Shown: piece by piece, positions 21,572 through 33,595 of the stretch
Layout: every line of letters begins with the position of its first letter
Numbering within the stretch: the first letter of the stretch is position 1
Origin: Amorphophallus konjac
Lineage: Eukaryota; Streptophyta; Magnoliopsida; Alismatales; Araceae
Direction: 5' to 3'
Length of the DNA: 64,000 nt
Assembly: GCA_022559845.1 (NCBI GenBank)
Contig: CM040126.1
Location: 46,618,458-46,682,457, forward strand
Notes under the pieces: model-generated
The model's database searches: none
The model's input: only the letters and a program-made list of their open reading frames with translations
What the model was told of the DNA's origin: nothing
Program-made: the position numbers and the translations under genes

Positions 21572-22615
21572 AGATATTTTTGCTTTTTGGATGGATACTC
21601 CGGGTATAATCAGGTTGCTATCTACCCGGAAGATCAGGAAAAGACTACATTCACGTGTCTGTATGGCACGTTTGTATTTAGAATAATGCCATTTGGGCTT
21701 TGTAATGCCCCTGCCACCTTTCAGCGGTGTATGATGGCAATCTTTTCTGAAATGGTGGGGGATTTTTTTGGAAATTTTCATGGATGACTTCTCAGTTTTC
21801 GGTGACTCATTTGATTGCTATTTGGAGAATTTGCAGAAGGTGCTGGCACGATGCATTCAATCCAACCTTGTGTTAAGCTGGGAGAAAAGTCACTTTATGG
21901 TAAGGGAAGGCATTGTGTTGGGCCATGTTATTTCTGTAAAGGGAATAGAGGTAGACAAGGGTAAGGTTGATCTGATTTCTAATCTTTCTCCCCCTTCGTC
22001 TGTCAAGCAAATCCGCTCTTTTCTTGGTCATGCGGGTTTTTATAGAAGATTCATTCAGAACTTCTCTACCATTACTCGTCCGCTCGCTAAGCTCCTAGCC
22101 AAGGACACTCCATTCCAACTAGATGAGTCTTGTCTTGAGGCTTTTCACTCTCTTAAAGCAGCCCTCACTCAAGCCCCAATCCTGCAGTCTCCTGATTGGT
22201 CGCTCCCATTTGAAATCATGTGCAATGCATCTGACTATGCCATAGGAGCTGTCTTAGGCCAGAGAATTGACAAGAAACCTGTGGTAATTTATTATGCGAG
22301 TCGCACCCTCGCCGATGCTCAATTGAATTATACCACCACAGAGAAAGAACTTCTGGTTGTTGTATTTGCCTAGAAAAATTTCGCTCATATCTTTTGGGGG
22401 CCAAAGTCATTATTTATTCGGATCACGCTGCATTGAAATACCTGCTCACCAAGAAGGATGCTAAACCTCGTTTGATTAGATGGATTCTCTTGCTACAAGA
22501 ATTTGATCTTGAGATCAAGGACAAGAAGGGGTTAGAGAATGTTGTTGCTGATCACTTGTCTAGGATTGTGATTCCTGAAAGTGCTCCTATGTCTGATTCC
22601 TTCCCTGATGAGTAA
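21572..22615 (+). pseudogene. C RT palm and RNase H
   Basis: Continues as CFLDGYSGYNQVAIYPED and MPFGLCNAPATFQRC. A frameshift at the T-run 21762-21768 precedes the catalytic FMDD at 21777-21788. RT thumb, then RNase H (about 22200-22600: IMCNASDYAIGAVLGQ, ADHLSR) follow. In RNase H the usual catalytic Asp of CDASD reads Asn, a G-to-A change. A TAG at 22371 and another frameshift break it before the last part (22394-22615). Confidence 0.85.
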
Positions 22616-23932
22616 ATTCTTTCCATCTCTCACAACTCAACCCCCTGGTACGCTCACATAGTCAATTACCTGGCGGTAAGACAGATTCCAGGAGGGTGGT
22701 CTAGGCAGGAGAAGGATCGATTCTTTTCAAAGGTTAAGCACTACTTTTGGGAGGACCCCGAATTATTCCATGTTGGTCCGGATCAAATAATTAGGAGGTG
22801 TGTCCCCGAGGAGGAACACCAAAGTGTTTTGAACTTTTGTCACACTCTAGCTTGTGGAGGACATTTCTCAGGAAAGAAAACAACTATCAAAGTGTTGCAA
22901 AGTGGATTTTTCTGGCCCACTCTCTTCAAAGATGCCTATGAATTTAGCAAGATTTGTCTTAGGTGTCAAGCTGTGGGGAACATAAGCAAACGAGATATGA
23001 TGTCAGTTAACCCCATTCTAGTGGTTGAAATCTTTGATGTTTGGGGAATTGATTTTATGGGCCCCTTTCCGCCATCATTCGGACATGAGTACATTATTGT
23101 AGCGGTCGACTATGTGTCTAAGTGGATTGAAGCCATTGCCACCCGAACCAATGATCATAAAGTTGTCATGAAGTTTGTCCGAAAGAATATATTTTCAAGG
23201 TTCGGGTGTCCGAGGGCGATCATTAGTGATGGAGGTTCTCATTTCACTCATACCCAATTTCGAGCTCTTCTCAAAAAATATGGGATCACTCATAAGATTG
23301 CCACCCCCTACCATCCCCAAACAAGTGGCCAAATGGAGACATCCAATAGGGAGATCAAAAATATCCTGCAGAAATTTGTTAGGCCCGATAGGAAGGATTG
23401 GTCTGAAAGACTAGATGACGCTCTTTGGGCCTATCGGACAGCATACAAAACTCCCATTGACATGTCTCCATATAGGTTAATATTTGGGAAAGCTTGTCAC
23501 CTACCCGTTGAGCTTGAGCATAGGGCCTATTGGGCTATTAAGCAGTTCAATTTTGACTTGGCCCAAGCCGGATCTCATAGGGCCCTACAACTAAATGAGT
23601 TGGAGGAGTTGAGGAATGAAGCCTATGAAAATGCCAAGATTTATAAAGCCCAGACTAAAGCATTCCATGATAAATGCATTTCACGAAAAAATTTTCAAAT
23701 CAACCAAAAGGTCTGGCTTTTTAACTCTAGACTGCGATTATTCCCCGGCAAATTGAAATCTCGATGGGATGGACCATATGTGATAATTAAAATATTTGAC
23801 CATGGTGCAGTAACAATTCTTGATCTTAAAGCTGGTCAAACTTTCACTATCAATGGTCAACGTTTGAAACCTTACATTGAAAATCTTTCAATGCTGCAGG
23901 AGGACTCTCTCAGGCTGAGTGACCCATTGTGA
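22616..23932 (+). CDS. C integrase (long intact frame)
   Basis: Open from 22616; an ATG lies at 22829. It contains the HHCC zinc-binding part (about 22840-22980: CHTLACGGH then CLRCQ), the DDE core with [15 protein letters not shown] and the Glu in GQMETSNRE, and a C-terminal DNA-binding part ([11 protein letters not shown]) with no chromodomain, as expected for Athila. The enzyme joins the cDNA ends to host DNA. All three catalytic acids are present. In the living element it is part of the polyprotein, not a separate gene. Confidence 0.8.
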   Translation: MLSISHNSTPWYAHIVNYLAVRQIPGGWSRQEKDRFFSKVKHYFWEDPELFHVGPDQIIRRCVPEEEHQSVLNFCHTLACGGHFSGKKTTIKVLQSGFFWPTLFKDAYEFSKICLRCQAVGNISKRDMMSVNPILVVEIFDVWGIDFMGPFPPSFGHEYIIVAVDYVSKWIEAIATRTNDHKVVMKFVRKNIFSRFGCPRAIISDGGSHFTHTQFRALLKKYGITHKIATPYHPQTSGQMETSNREIKNILQKFVRPDRKDWSERLDDALWAYRTAYKTPIDMSPYRLIFGKACHLPVELEHRAYWAIKQFNFDLAQAGSHRALQLNELEELRNEAYENAKIYKAQTKAFHDKCISRKNFQINQKVWLFNSRLRLFPGKLKSRWDGPYVIIKIFDHGAVTILDLKAGQTFTINGQRLKPYIENLSMLQEDSLRLSDPL

Positions 23933-25051
23933 GCTATATTGTGTCTGGCTGAAGACGTTAAACTTAGCGCTTCTTGGGAGGCAACCCAATTATCCTGTCT
24001 CTTTTTCAAAAAAAAATATGATTGATTTTCTTCTTTTGTCTAAAGAGCACAGAGCATGGAGCAATATTTCTTTGATGACGACATCTCTCTCTCAGGTCGT
24101 ATCTATCCTTCCCTCTACTTTTTATGGCTTTATTTCATTTCTATATCTTATTCATGCCATTAGGGACAATGTCACCTAAGTTGGGGGGTAGCTTGAGCTC
24201 GAATTTTCTCAAAATAATTGCAACATTTCATCACACCTCTAACAAGTGTTTCATGTTCATATTTCATGATGATAAACTTTTCTTAGAATGATAGGACTTA
24301 GAGTCTTACACGTGAAAGTTACAAGTTAAAGGGATGAATTAATTGGTTATGTCTTTAGCCTTTTCCTCAGAATACACCTGAAAATTCTATTGAACTTGCA
24401 CACAATTGCACAATAACAAGATCGGTGGATGACAAATATTAGGATGATGGGAATTTTACTTGACACTTAGGTGATGATGAATATTATGCCCATTCGTTGA
24501 ACGTAATCGTGAGGAAAAAGTTACCTGCCAAAAAAAAATACACATGAAAAATGCCCTTGAACTTAGTAACCGGGCCTTCTTCTCCTAAGGCGAGAGTTGA
24601 GGTTCGCGTCAAACGGCGAAGGGATGTGCAGCACCGTGTGTCAAAAAAAAAAAGAGAAGAGAAAAAAGGAAAAAAAAAGAAGTATAAACTGGCAGATTGA
24701 AGTTACCTGTAATTCAAGAAGCTTAATTCAAGAGGTGGGCAGAATTGAAAATCATCTTTAAGTGAAAGGTAGAAGACTCATTCATCTAGATTGTTTGGTA
24801 GTCACTAGTCAAGTTATATCACTCATATACAAAGAGATATTTAATTTTGAGTGTATCCTGAGGAAAGGTCTAAACACATGGACTGATGAAATTTATACCA
24901 AATACATTCTACTTGAACTTGTAATACTCCAAAGTCTAAATCATTATGCATAATGTTCTTGCCATGATCTGTGACACATGAGTGTTTGCTAGTCCTAATT
25001 TTATAATTGTTTACATTGCTAAGGGACAAGCAATGTTCAAGTTGGGGGGTG
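23933..25051 (+). other. C post-integrase spacer with two polypurine-like tracts
   Basis: About 1.1 kb without a supportable gene; no env-like frame. GACAATGTCACC followed by AAGTTGGGGGGT lies at 24166-24189. A near copy, GGGACAAGCAATG then AAGTTGGGGGGT (25023-25050), abuts the 3' LTR and is the expected plus-strand primer. A poly-A/GA-rich stretch lies at 24640-24680. Confidence 0.75.
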
Positions 25052-26854
25052 TGATAAGTGTCCATTTTCTATAGTAATTCATTGCATGTACACCATTTTA
25101 TGTGCATATAATTAGGTAATTATGCATATTTCATAGTTAACCTCAACTCCGCATTTAAATTAGAGCTTTCACGTAAATTGATTAATTTGGTGATAGTATT
25201 TGATAAATTAAAGTTGAGGGTCATGGGCATTAATTCTCCATTGCATAACTATGAGCATTTGAGATTTATGTGCACATTATGGTAATTTTTATGGACTAGA
25301 TTGTAATTATGTGTGTGCAGGACACCGAAGGTAATTATAAAAGAAGCCAGGGGCAAAACTATCATCACAACTTTGACCAAGTCAAATAAAGAATTCAAAA
25401 TATTTTGGTTGGAGGAAAAAGAAAGTTCAAAATTTTGAATTCAAAGTTTGAAAAGGAGGAATTCAAAGTTTAAGTTTGAAAAGGAGGAAAAGGACATTCA
25501 AAGTTTGAATTAAAGGAGAGACATGATGAGCCTTGGGAAATGGGGTGCCTAAAGTCCAAGAAAGGGGGTGCCCACCTACTTTTTCTCTTCCCCATGCATC
25601 ATATTCTACCTAAATCTCAGCCATCCATCTTCTTTTGATACAATCTTCACCCTCTATTTACCCAACTTTCCCTATAAATAGCCCATGACAAGGAGGAGAA
25701 AGGGAGTTCTTCTTTTGGCAATTTTTCTCTCCCTCTCCCTCTCACAACTTCTTAGGCCACCGAGTTCGCCCTCTTCTGTCCCTCTTCTCCTCTTGCTGTC
25801 TTCATGAAAGTTCTTTATTTTTAAGTCCTCTACAACTTCTTTTTCTACATCATTTTCTAATTTCTTCTAGTTTTTAAGGTATTTCGTATTTTTCACTGTG
25901 CTGTCCTGTTCATCTCCGAATCAGTCTTTCTCTCTGTTCTTCTCCTTATTTCTCCCCATTCTAGTAATTTTTCTCTCTTACTATCTCATAAAAGTTCTTT
26001 ATTTTTAAGTGTTCTACAACTTCTTCTTCTACATCATCTCCCAATTCTTTCTGTTTTGAAAGTTATTTTTCGTTTTTCAACTTGCTGTCATGTGATTTCA
26101 CTGTTCATCCGAGGTGCTAGCTTATGTTATTTCTCTATTTTGAAGCTCTTCTGCTCTTCTTTTCTATCTGAGTTCTTCATCAAAGTTCTTCCTCTCTCCC
26201 TCCTCTTTAACTTCATCTTCTTGGGCATCCCCTAATTCTTATTGGTTTTAAAGTTATTCACCCTCTAAAGGCGGCTTCAATGACGAAGGTGACTTCCTCC
26301 CGGCGTAGACGACATCTTCCGCAAGGTGGTTCGTGATCCAAGGCCAAGAGAGGACGGCGTTGTCATCACTATCGCTGCTACCATCTTCATATCTCAGGCT
26401 CCTTTTATTTTTATTATTTTAGTTTCAATTTACTTCATTGTAATCTCGTCACATCCTTGTTGTAAGGTTATCTTGCACTTCATGTACTCTTTCTTTTAAG
26501 TTAATAAAAAAAGTTATTCCTTTGATCTAGTTCTTGATCTTCTTCCCTCTCTACATCCTTCTTCTATCCCTTCTCTTCACTTCATGTAATTATTTTCTAT
26601 AGCATAGGCGCATAGTCATGGGTGTTTTTAATTAAGTGTTTGGTTTGTTCATCACTTCACAATTTTCTTTAAGCAAAACAAAATCACAAGTGTTTTCTAA
26701 AGGACTCCAAAGTTTTTACTCTAAAAATCTCTTCTTCCCTGTGGATTCGACCTGTGCTTGTCATAGTACTACGTTCTCTTTTGATCATTTTTGTGCGAGT
26801 TCGGTTTTAAGATTGTTATACGCGTGTTTTAAACGATGAACTTTCGCGTTATCA
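25052..26854 (+). repeat. C 3' LTR
   Basis: 1803 bp, nearly identical to 15223-17027. It is followed by the GAGTC duplication at 26855-26859. Confidence 0.95.
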
Positions 26855-26859
26855 GAGTC

Positions 26860-28737
26860 CATAAGCTAAGCATGGTTGAATGGGCTTGATTGGATGGCCT
26901 TGGACTAGCTTGGCCCAAGAGAAGCCCATGAAGGGGGGCGCCCCCTTCTTTGTCTTATTAGGCAAGATAGGTAAAGTTTGAATAGAATTTGTATAAGTTT
27001 GATTAGAATTTGTTTAATGTGTTTTGACCACATGGGAGAAATATTTTCTTCTATCCCGTTAGTGCCCCTTTCAACCCTAGATCTGAGGTCATTTTGAGTC
27101 TTTTTACATTTTGTATAAATGCTTGTATTTCCACATTTTGTTAGAATTAATGAGAAGAAAAAATTGTTGTATGCATTGGAGCTTGGTGCGCCCCCTCCTC
27201 TCTCCCTCTGGTTCCTCCCTCCTCCTTCAAGATTTTAGGGTGTAAACCCCTTCTATCTCAGCCCCTCTACATCTAGATTCTATCTCTGGTGCCGCCGCCG
27301 CCGTTCGTGCCGCCATCGAGCCGCCGCGAAGCCGCTTCCGAAGTGCTGTCCAGATTCTATTTTGCTGGACAGAGGTTCACTCTGGGAATTTTAGATCCCA
27401 ACTCTGACATCATTTGGAGCTTAGATTTTCAGGGTTGGTTCCTCTCTTGATTCCCAACCTCCAATAAAATTATCCCGTCATTTCACCTTTTTTTATATTT
27501 TTTCATTTTCATGTCTTTCTGTCTTCCTGATCTGTCCCTTTTCAGATCTGTGTAGCAGAAGCTTAGTTCTTCCCCCTTTCGACCCCCTTCTTGATTTTTG
27601 TTTGAATCCCCAAATTTATTGGAGGATCTGTCCACCATCCCCATCCACCAAAAAGTTTTTTCGAATTTCAAAAGCCCTCTACCTATTTTTAGAAATTGTG
27701 TCGTTTCCCTAACTTCAATTCTGTTTCTGCTATCCAGATCCGACCCCAAGTCAGTATAAACTACCCAACAAATCGAAACTTCCACCAAATCTTGCATAAG
27801 ATATTCCGCTCTTCGGCCTCTACAACTTTCATGAAGGGCTCAAAGGCTGAATCTAAGGTCTACATCGAGGTCAACGCCAACTCTCAGGAAAACTTAAATC
27901 TGCCCTGAGTTTTCAGATCCTGTGAGTCAGCAGCTTGGAAATTCGGTCAAGGCCAGATCTGAGATAGCCATTTTTTTCTCTCTGACCATAGATCGAAGTA
28001 TTTTGAGTTAGCTTTCCATTGGTACCTCTTGTGCGTCGATCCGACGTCGGGAGTGACCACAGCAGTAGATTTTGTCAGGACGCGCGGGTCTGAAACAGCA
28101 GTTCAGATCCGTGGGCAGCAACTCCGACGAGTGAAGAACGGAGCCGCACGGCCTCCGGCCGGCGAATCAGCGTGCCGCCTTCCCAGGGAGCGCCCCTCCG
28201 GGCTTCCCCACCACAGTGGTGCCACCCCGGTCCCACACGGCCCCACTGACCAGCACGTGGGTCCCACGGTCGTGAGTACGCGTGTCGCCGAAGCTCCACA
28301 AGAAGCTACCCGTCAACCCGAACCCGCTACTCCCGGGTCCCATTGTGTCGCCTGTTACCTCCCTGCGTGGGGTGGACATTCATATTCATTGCTGTAATAT
28401 CTGTGTAATAATTTTTTCGGGAGTATCAGTTCGGCCGGGGTCGTCTTCCCCAAGCCGAGAGCATGGAGGTATCGTGTTCGCTCCTTACTCGGCATTTTGC
28501 TTAGTTCGTATATGCTTTATATGCCGCTACTAGAGAGCATGATAGGGTAACTTAGCTTGCTATTTATTGTTATTCACTGCTGCGAGCGAGAGATTGTGAG
28601 TTGACCACCCTAGCTCATTGCCGGTTTCTCAACCGTGCACGTCCGTACGCTTCCCTCGTTAGGGACGATCGCGAGTTTGCATAGAGTCCAAAGATCGCAT
28701 TTCCATTGGTCTCGAGTCCGTGGTCCGTCCCGCATCA
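26860..28737 (+). repeat. B 3' LTR, right part
   Basis: Continues from 15222 after the C insertion and matches 7929-9837. TATA box at 27114-27120. Ends CCGCATCA followed by CCTTG (28738-28742). Confidence 0.9.
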
Positions 28738-28742
28738 CCTTG

Positions 28743-29291
28743 TCAGGCCGCAGCCAGCAGTCGGCTACCCAGCAGCAGGGCTCTTTTCAGCACGCGGTGG
28801 GTGGTTCAGGAACGCCGACACCGGCGGCGTTAGTGACAAGATTTGTGTCTTTTGACTCGAAGGTCAAGAAGTTTCTCAATAAGAGTTTCTGTAAGAAGTA
28901 CAAGGATCAGAAGCAGGCGTCATCGGGTAGTGTACAACAGCCGATTCCTTTTCAGCGTCAGGGATCAGTGGGTGGATCGTGAGGACCGTGTTCCCGGTGT
29001 GGCGAGTCCCATCCAGGCAGGCAGTGCACAACGCCGGTAATTTGTTTCAGGTGTGACCAACCAGGGCATATGGCGCGTAACTGTCCTCAGAGGCAGTAGC
29101 AGTAGTAGCAGTTTCCTCAGTAACAGTAGTATCCCCAGCAGCAGAGGCCACAGCAGCAGCAGCAGCAGGGGCAGTATCCGCCGCTATCCAAGTCAGCGAG
29201 TGTGGGAGGCAGGCAGAGAGCCCATGGCCAGATTACACACATGACCAGGGCAGAGGCAGTGACGTCGCAGCTCGTAGAAGGTACCATTTAG
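28743..29291 (+). pseudogene. gag: A gag, 3' part with zinc knuckle
   Basis: Continues the frame of 6846-7637 exactly once B and one CCTTG are discounted. A CCHC zinc knuckle, CFRCDQPGHMARNCP, lies at 29043-29087; it binds the genomic RNA. A following Q-rich run (29088-29190) has five stops (29097, 29103, 29106, 29121, 29127), all TAG or TAA among CAG codons. Other stops are TGA at 28980 and TAG at 29289. No frameshift is needed. Confidence 0.85.
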
Positions 29292-32200
29292 ATTTTGGGT
29301 TGTGTGGCTCGGGTTTTGTTTGATTCTAGCGCATCTCATTCTTTTATTTCGGAGGATTTTGCGCTGAGTATCGAGGAGCCGGTGACACAGTTGTCTTGTG
29401 ATTTGGCAGTGGAGTTGCCTTCGGGTGATTTTATGATCACTCCGTATTGTTTCGATGAGGTTCCGGTGTGGGTTGAAGGGCGGAGTTTACCGGCCAGGCT
29501 TTATGCGTTGCCGCTTCAGGACTTCGTTGTGATTTTGGGCATGGATTGGCTCGAGGCACATCATGCATTGGTGGATTGCGGCTCGAAGAGGGTTTATTTC
29601 CGGCGACTTCGTGGACCCACCTTCTATTTCTAAGGTATCAGGTCTTCCTCTTCCCGCTTCCTTATTTTGGCTATTCGGGCTCATCGTTCACTTGACGCGG
29701 GTTGTCAGGGTTTTCTCGCTTCTGTGGTCGTGGCAGACCGGATGGAGCCGGATATCGAGGACATTCCGGTGCTGTGCGAGTTTTCTGATGTTTTTCCGGA
29801 GGACTTACCTGGATTGCCTCCTCAGTGAGAGATTGATTTTGTGATTGAGCTTGTGCCGGGTACCGGACCTTTGTCGAAGGCTCCTTACCGTATGGCTCCC
29901 GCTGAGTTGAGAGAGTTGAGGGCGCAGTTGTAAGAGTTGCTGGCCAAGGGGTATATTCGTCCCAACTTTTCCCCTTGGGGTGCGCATGTGTTGTTCGTGA
30001 AGAAGAAGGATGGTAGTCTGAGGCTGTGCATTGACTATCGGCAGCTGAACGAGGTAATCGTTAAGAACAAGTATCCGTTGCTGCGGATTGATGACTTGTT
30101 CGACCAGCTTCAGTCTGCTCGAGTGTTCTCGTGGATTGATTTGCGGTCTGATTATTATCAGTTGCGGATTCGAGAGTCTGACGTGGACAAGACTACGTTC
30201 AGCTCGAGATATGGGCATTATGAGTTCTTGGTGATGCCGTTTGGGCTCACCAATGCCCCCGCAGCGTTTATGGATTTGATGCATAGGGTGTTTCGTCCCT
30301 ATATGGACCAGTTCATGGTCGTGTTTGTGGACGACATCCTTGTTTATTCACGGTCTGCGGAGGAGCACACGTACTATTTGGGTGTGGTGCTGCAGACGTT
30401 GCGAGATCACCAGTTGTATGCGAAGCTCAGTAAGTGCGAATTCTGGCTTCGTGAGGTGCACTTTTTGGGGCACGTGATCTCTGGTGATGGTATTTCCGTG
30501 GATCCCGCCAAGGTCGAGGTAGTAATGCAGTGGCCGAGGCCGAGGTCTGTGACGGAGATCCGGAGTTTCTTGCGGCTTACAGGCTATTATCGGAGGTTCA
30601 TTCAGGACTTTTCTCGTATTACGGCCCCGATGACCAGACTTACGCGGAAGGCTGTGCCTTTTGTCTGTACTGATGAGTGTGAGCAGAGTTTCAGGGAACT
30701 GAAGAGATTACTTACCTTGGCTCTGGTGTTGGTTTTGCCTTCTGGATTGGGAGGTTTGGTGGTGTGTACAGATGCTTCCGGGGTCAGATTGGGTGCTGTG
30801 TTGATGCAGCATGGTAGAGTGGTGGCGTATACTTCATGACAACTTAAGTCACATGAGGAGAACTACCCTACCCATGACCTGGAGTTGGCAACGGTGATCT
30901 TCACGTTGAAGATCTGGAGGCATTATCTGTACGGCGAGAAGTTCGAGGTGTTCACTAACCATCAGAGTTTGAGGTATGTGTTCACGCCGAGGGACCTTAA
31001 CCTCAGGCAGAGGCGTTGGATGGAGTATATGAAGGATTATGACTTCACCCTGTCTTATCAGCCGGGCAGGATGAATGTCGTCGCCGATGCCTTGAGTCGA
31101 AAGGTCGCTGTCAGTGCCTTGATGTTGAGGAAGTGGAGGCTCTGGGAACAAGTGCCCCAAGTGTCATTCAGGCTCAAGATTCCCCGAGAGCCAGGGTTAG
31201 TGGTGCTCTCGAGTCTGACTGTTACCCCTGCTATCCGCCGTCAGATGACAGAGGCTCATCATGCAGACCTTGAGTTGCCCCGAATTTTGGCCATGGCTGA
31301 TGTGGAACTCAACGAGGACGGTGCTGTGAGATTTCATTGTAGGCTGTACGTCCCCGCTGAGAAGCAGGTTCGTCGTGCGGTGTTGCGCGAGGCTCATGGG
31401 AGTAGGTACACCATACACCCGGGTGTGACGAAGATGTATCGGAACTTGCGGAGGCAGTTCTGGTGGCCTGGCATGAAGAGAGATGCTGCCAAGTTCGTGG
31501 ATAGGTGCTTGACCTGTCAGCAGGTGAAGGCGGAGCATCAGTGACCAGGTGGTGTGCTGTAGCCCTTTGATGTTCTCGTGTGGAAATGGGACCACGTGAC
31601 CACGGATTTTGTGGTGGGATTGCCGAGGACTCCGAGTGGGCAGGACAGTATTTGGTTGCTGGTGGATAGGCTGACGAAGGTAGCTCGGTTGTTACCGATC
31701 AAAGCTAGCTGGAGTGTGCCCAAGTTGGCTCGTCTCTATGTGGAGCGGATCGTGCCTTTGCACGGAATTCCCATTTCCATTGTGTCAGATCGAGATCCGC
31801 ATTTCACTTCTGGATTCTGGAGGAGTTTCCAGTGAGCCCTTGGCACGGAGTTAGCATTTAGTTCAGCATATCATCCTCAGTCGGACGGTCAGTCGGAGAG
31901 GACCATCTAGACTTTGGAGGACATGTTGAGGTCCTGTTGCCTGGAGTGGCAAGGGAGTTGGTTTCACCACCTACCGTTGGTGGAGTTTACCTACAACAAT
32001 AGCTATCATTCGAGCATCGGCATGTCTCCTTATGAGGCATTGTATGGGCGTCCGTGTTGGACTCCACTTGACTGGTTCGAGGTTGGTGAGCGTATTTTGA
32101 TGGGACCGGAGTTGGTGCAGCAGTGTGTGAATGTCATGCACCTGGTTCGTCAAAACATGATGGTGGCCCAGAGTCGACAGAAAAGCTATGCTGACCGGAG

Positions 32201-32645
32201 GAGGCAGCCTCTCACTTTCGCCGTTGGCGATCGTGTGTTCTTGAGAGTTTCTCCGATGAAGGGGGTGATGCGCTTTGGACGGCGTGGGAAGCTGAGTCCC
32301 CGCTATGTCGGTCCTTTCCTCATTGTGGAGCGCATTGGTGAGGTAGCCTCTCAACTACAGTTACCCTCTGAGTTGGCGTCGGTGCACGACGTGTTCCATG
32401 TCTCGATGTTGCGAAAGTATATGCCCGATGACTCTCATGTGCTTGAGGATTCTGTTTGGCCCGAGCTGACTCCAGATCTTTCTCTCCCAGAGTTTCCCGT
32501 CCACATTAATGATAGGCGAGAGCAGCACCTGCGGAACAAGGTCATCCCCTTGGTTAAGATGGTGTGGCAGCGGCACTCTGGTGGTGAAGCTTGTTGGGAG
32601 CGTGAGGATGAGATGCGTCAGCAGTTCCCTTACCTGTTCGAGTGA
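29292..32645 (+). pseudogene. A pol: protease, RT, RNase H, integrase with chromodomain-like tail
   Basis: One frame from end to end, broken only by stops. Retropepsin (about 29300-29580: VLFDSSASHSFIS, VILGMDWL) has Ser for the Gly of the D-S/T-G site. RT (about 29900-30600: [27 protein letters not shown] at 30324-30335) and RNase H (about 30720-31110: [20 protein letters not shown]) follow. Integrase has the HHCC part (about 31400-31530) and DDE core ([16 protein letters not shown], Glu in DGQSERT). The tail ends EACWEREDEMRQQFPYLFE. Stops are TAA 29631, TGA 29826, TAA 29931, TGA 30837, TGA 31542, TGA 31833 and TAG 31908, each one transition from CAA, CAG or CGA. Confidence 0.9.
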
Positions 32646-32700
32646 GTCCCCTCTTCTTCCCCTGAGCTTTGTTCTTAAATTTCGAGGATGAAATTTATTT

Positions 32701-32713
32701 AAGGGGGGAGGGC
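32701..32713 (+). other. polypurine tract of A
   Basis: AAGGGGGGAGGG followed by one base before the 3' LTR; it primes plus-strand DNA synthesis in this family. Confidence 0.8.
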
Positions 32714-33029
32714 TGTAATATCTCGGACCTTTCAGATCCTTCTTTTTGGGTCTCGAATCTACTTTCTCAGAGCGCCGGGCTCCGTTGTGTCTGAAATTTC
32801 ATTTCGGACATATTTCGTGTTCGGATCGGCGCGATCCGGAGTCGTTTCGGAGGCCCGGAGTGCGTCTGCGACTTTTTCGCGCGTGTTTTCTGATTTTCGG
32901 TGCGGGTTTCGGCAAATACTTTGGAACCTCGTTGCGGGTGAACCGGGTTGTTCACCTAGACGAGAGTGGTGCCGCTCGTGGAAATGTGATTTTTAATTTT
33001 TTGATATTTTTCAGAATTTCCAGATTTTT

Positions 33030-33037
33030 TATAAATA
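33030..33037 (+). promoter_or_regulatory. TATA box of A 3' LTR
   Basis: TATAAATA, same position as 4368-4375 in the other LTR. Confidence 0.6.
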
Positions 33038-33595
33038 CCCCCCTCTTTTCTCTCTCCCCCACCTTTTCTTCTTCTTCTTCCTCTTTCTTCTTCCTCCCCC
33101 ACCGTGAGCGCCCCATCCTCTCTCTCTTCGGCCAACGGCGACCGCGGCGAGCTCCCCTCCGGCTGCAGACGGCGGTGGGCGACGGCGCGACGACATAGGC
33201 GGCGGCGAGACGATCCCGGGGGCGTGCAGCATTCGTGGGAGGCATGGAGGAACGAGGGTTCTAAAAGCATCTTCCTTGATTTTGGCAACGATTCAGCGGA
33301 GCTTTCACTCCATTGAGGTAGGGGGACGAATCCCTATGCTCATCCCGTCATTCCCCGCGATTTGTTGGCCGAATGGGAGCCGAGAGGGGCGTTTTTGATC
33401 GGGTTAGGGCAAAATCATGTTTTAGGGAGAGTTCGCTCGATCTATGGATTCGAGCCGCGATTCGGCGTTTTGATGGCATAGAATCATGCTAGGGGTCCCT
33501 AGGAGGCTTCCCCCATGATTTCCCCCTCTCCCATGGAGGTATGGGGGCGTGGTTGCTTTTTTTGGTGCGTGTCTACCATTTCACCGTCGGGGCGC

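Larger units (their letters stand above)
15223..26854 (+). mobile_element. Element C: Athila-lineage Ty3/gypsy element inserted in B 3' LTR
   Basis: LTRs begin TGATAAGTGTCC and end GCGTTATCA. The exact target duplication is GAGTC (15218-15222 and 26855-26859). It has a tRNA-Asp primer site, gag, protease with LLDLGASVNLLP, RT with FMDD-FSVFG, RNase H and integrase, which identify the Athila lineage. LTRs differ by only about 1-2% where sampled, making it the youngest large insertion. Total 11,632 bp. No env-like frame follows integrase. Gag and RT/RNase H have stops and frameshifts despite its youth. Confidence 0.9.
7638..28737 (+). mobile_element. Element B: non-autonomous LTR retrotransposon inserted in A gag
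   Basis: LTRs begin TGATGGGGGCATC and end CCCGCATCA. The target duplication is CCTTG (7633-7637 and 28738-28742), an exact match, and removing B rejoins the A gag frame. The interior (9838-14931) has a tRNA-iMet primer site, a gag-like N-terminal coding part and an unrecognised protein region shared with element H, but no RT, RNase H or integrase core. It must depend on a related active element, plausibly one like E or D. An antisense fragment D sits in the interior, and element C splits the 3' LTR. Without inserts B is about 6.7 kb. Confidence 0.88.

Noticed and set aside
23919..24179. Short frame after C integrase as an env-like gene
   Set aside because: It is 86 codons, overlaps the conserved GCGCTTCTTGGGAGGCAACCC-type untranslated block of Athila elements, and has no convincing signal peptide or fusion features.
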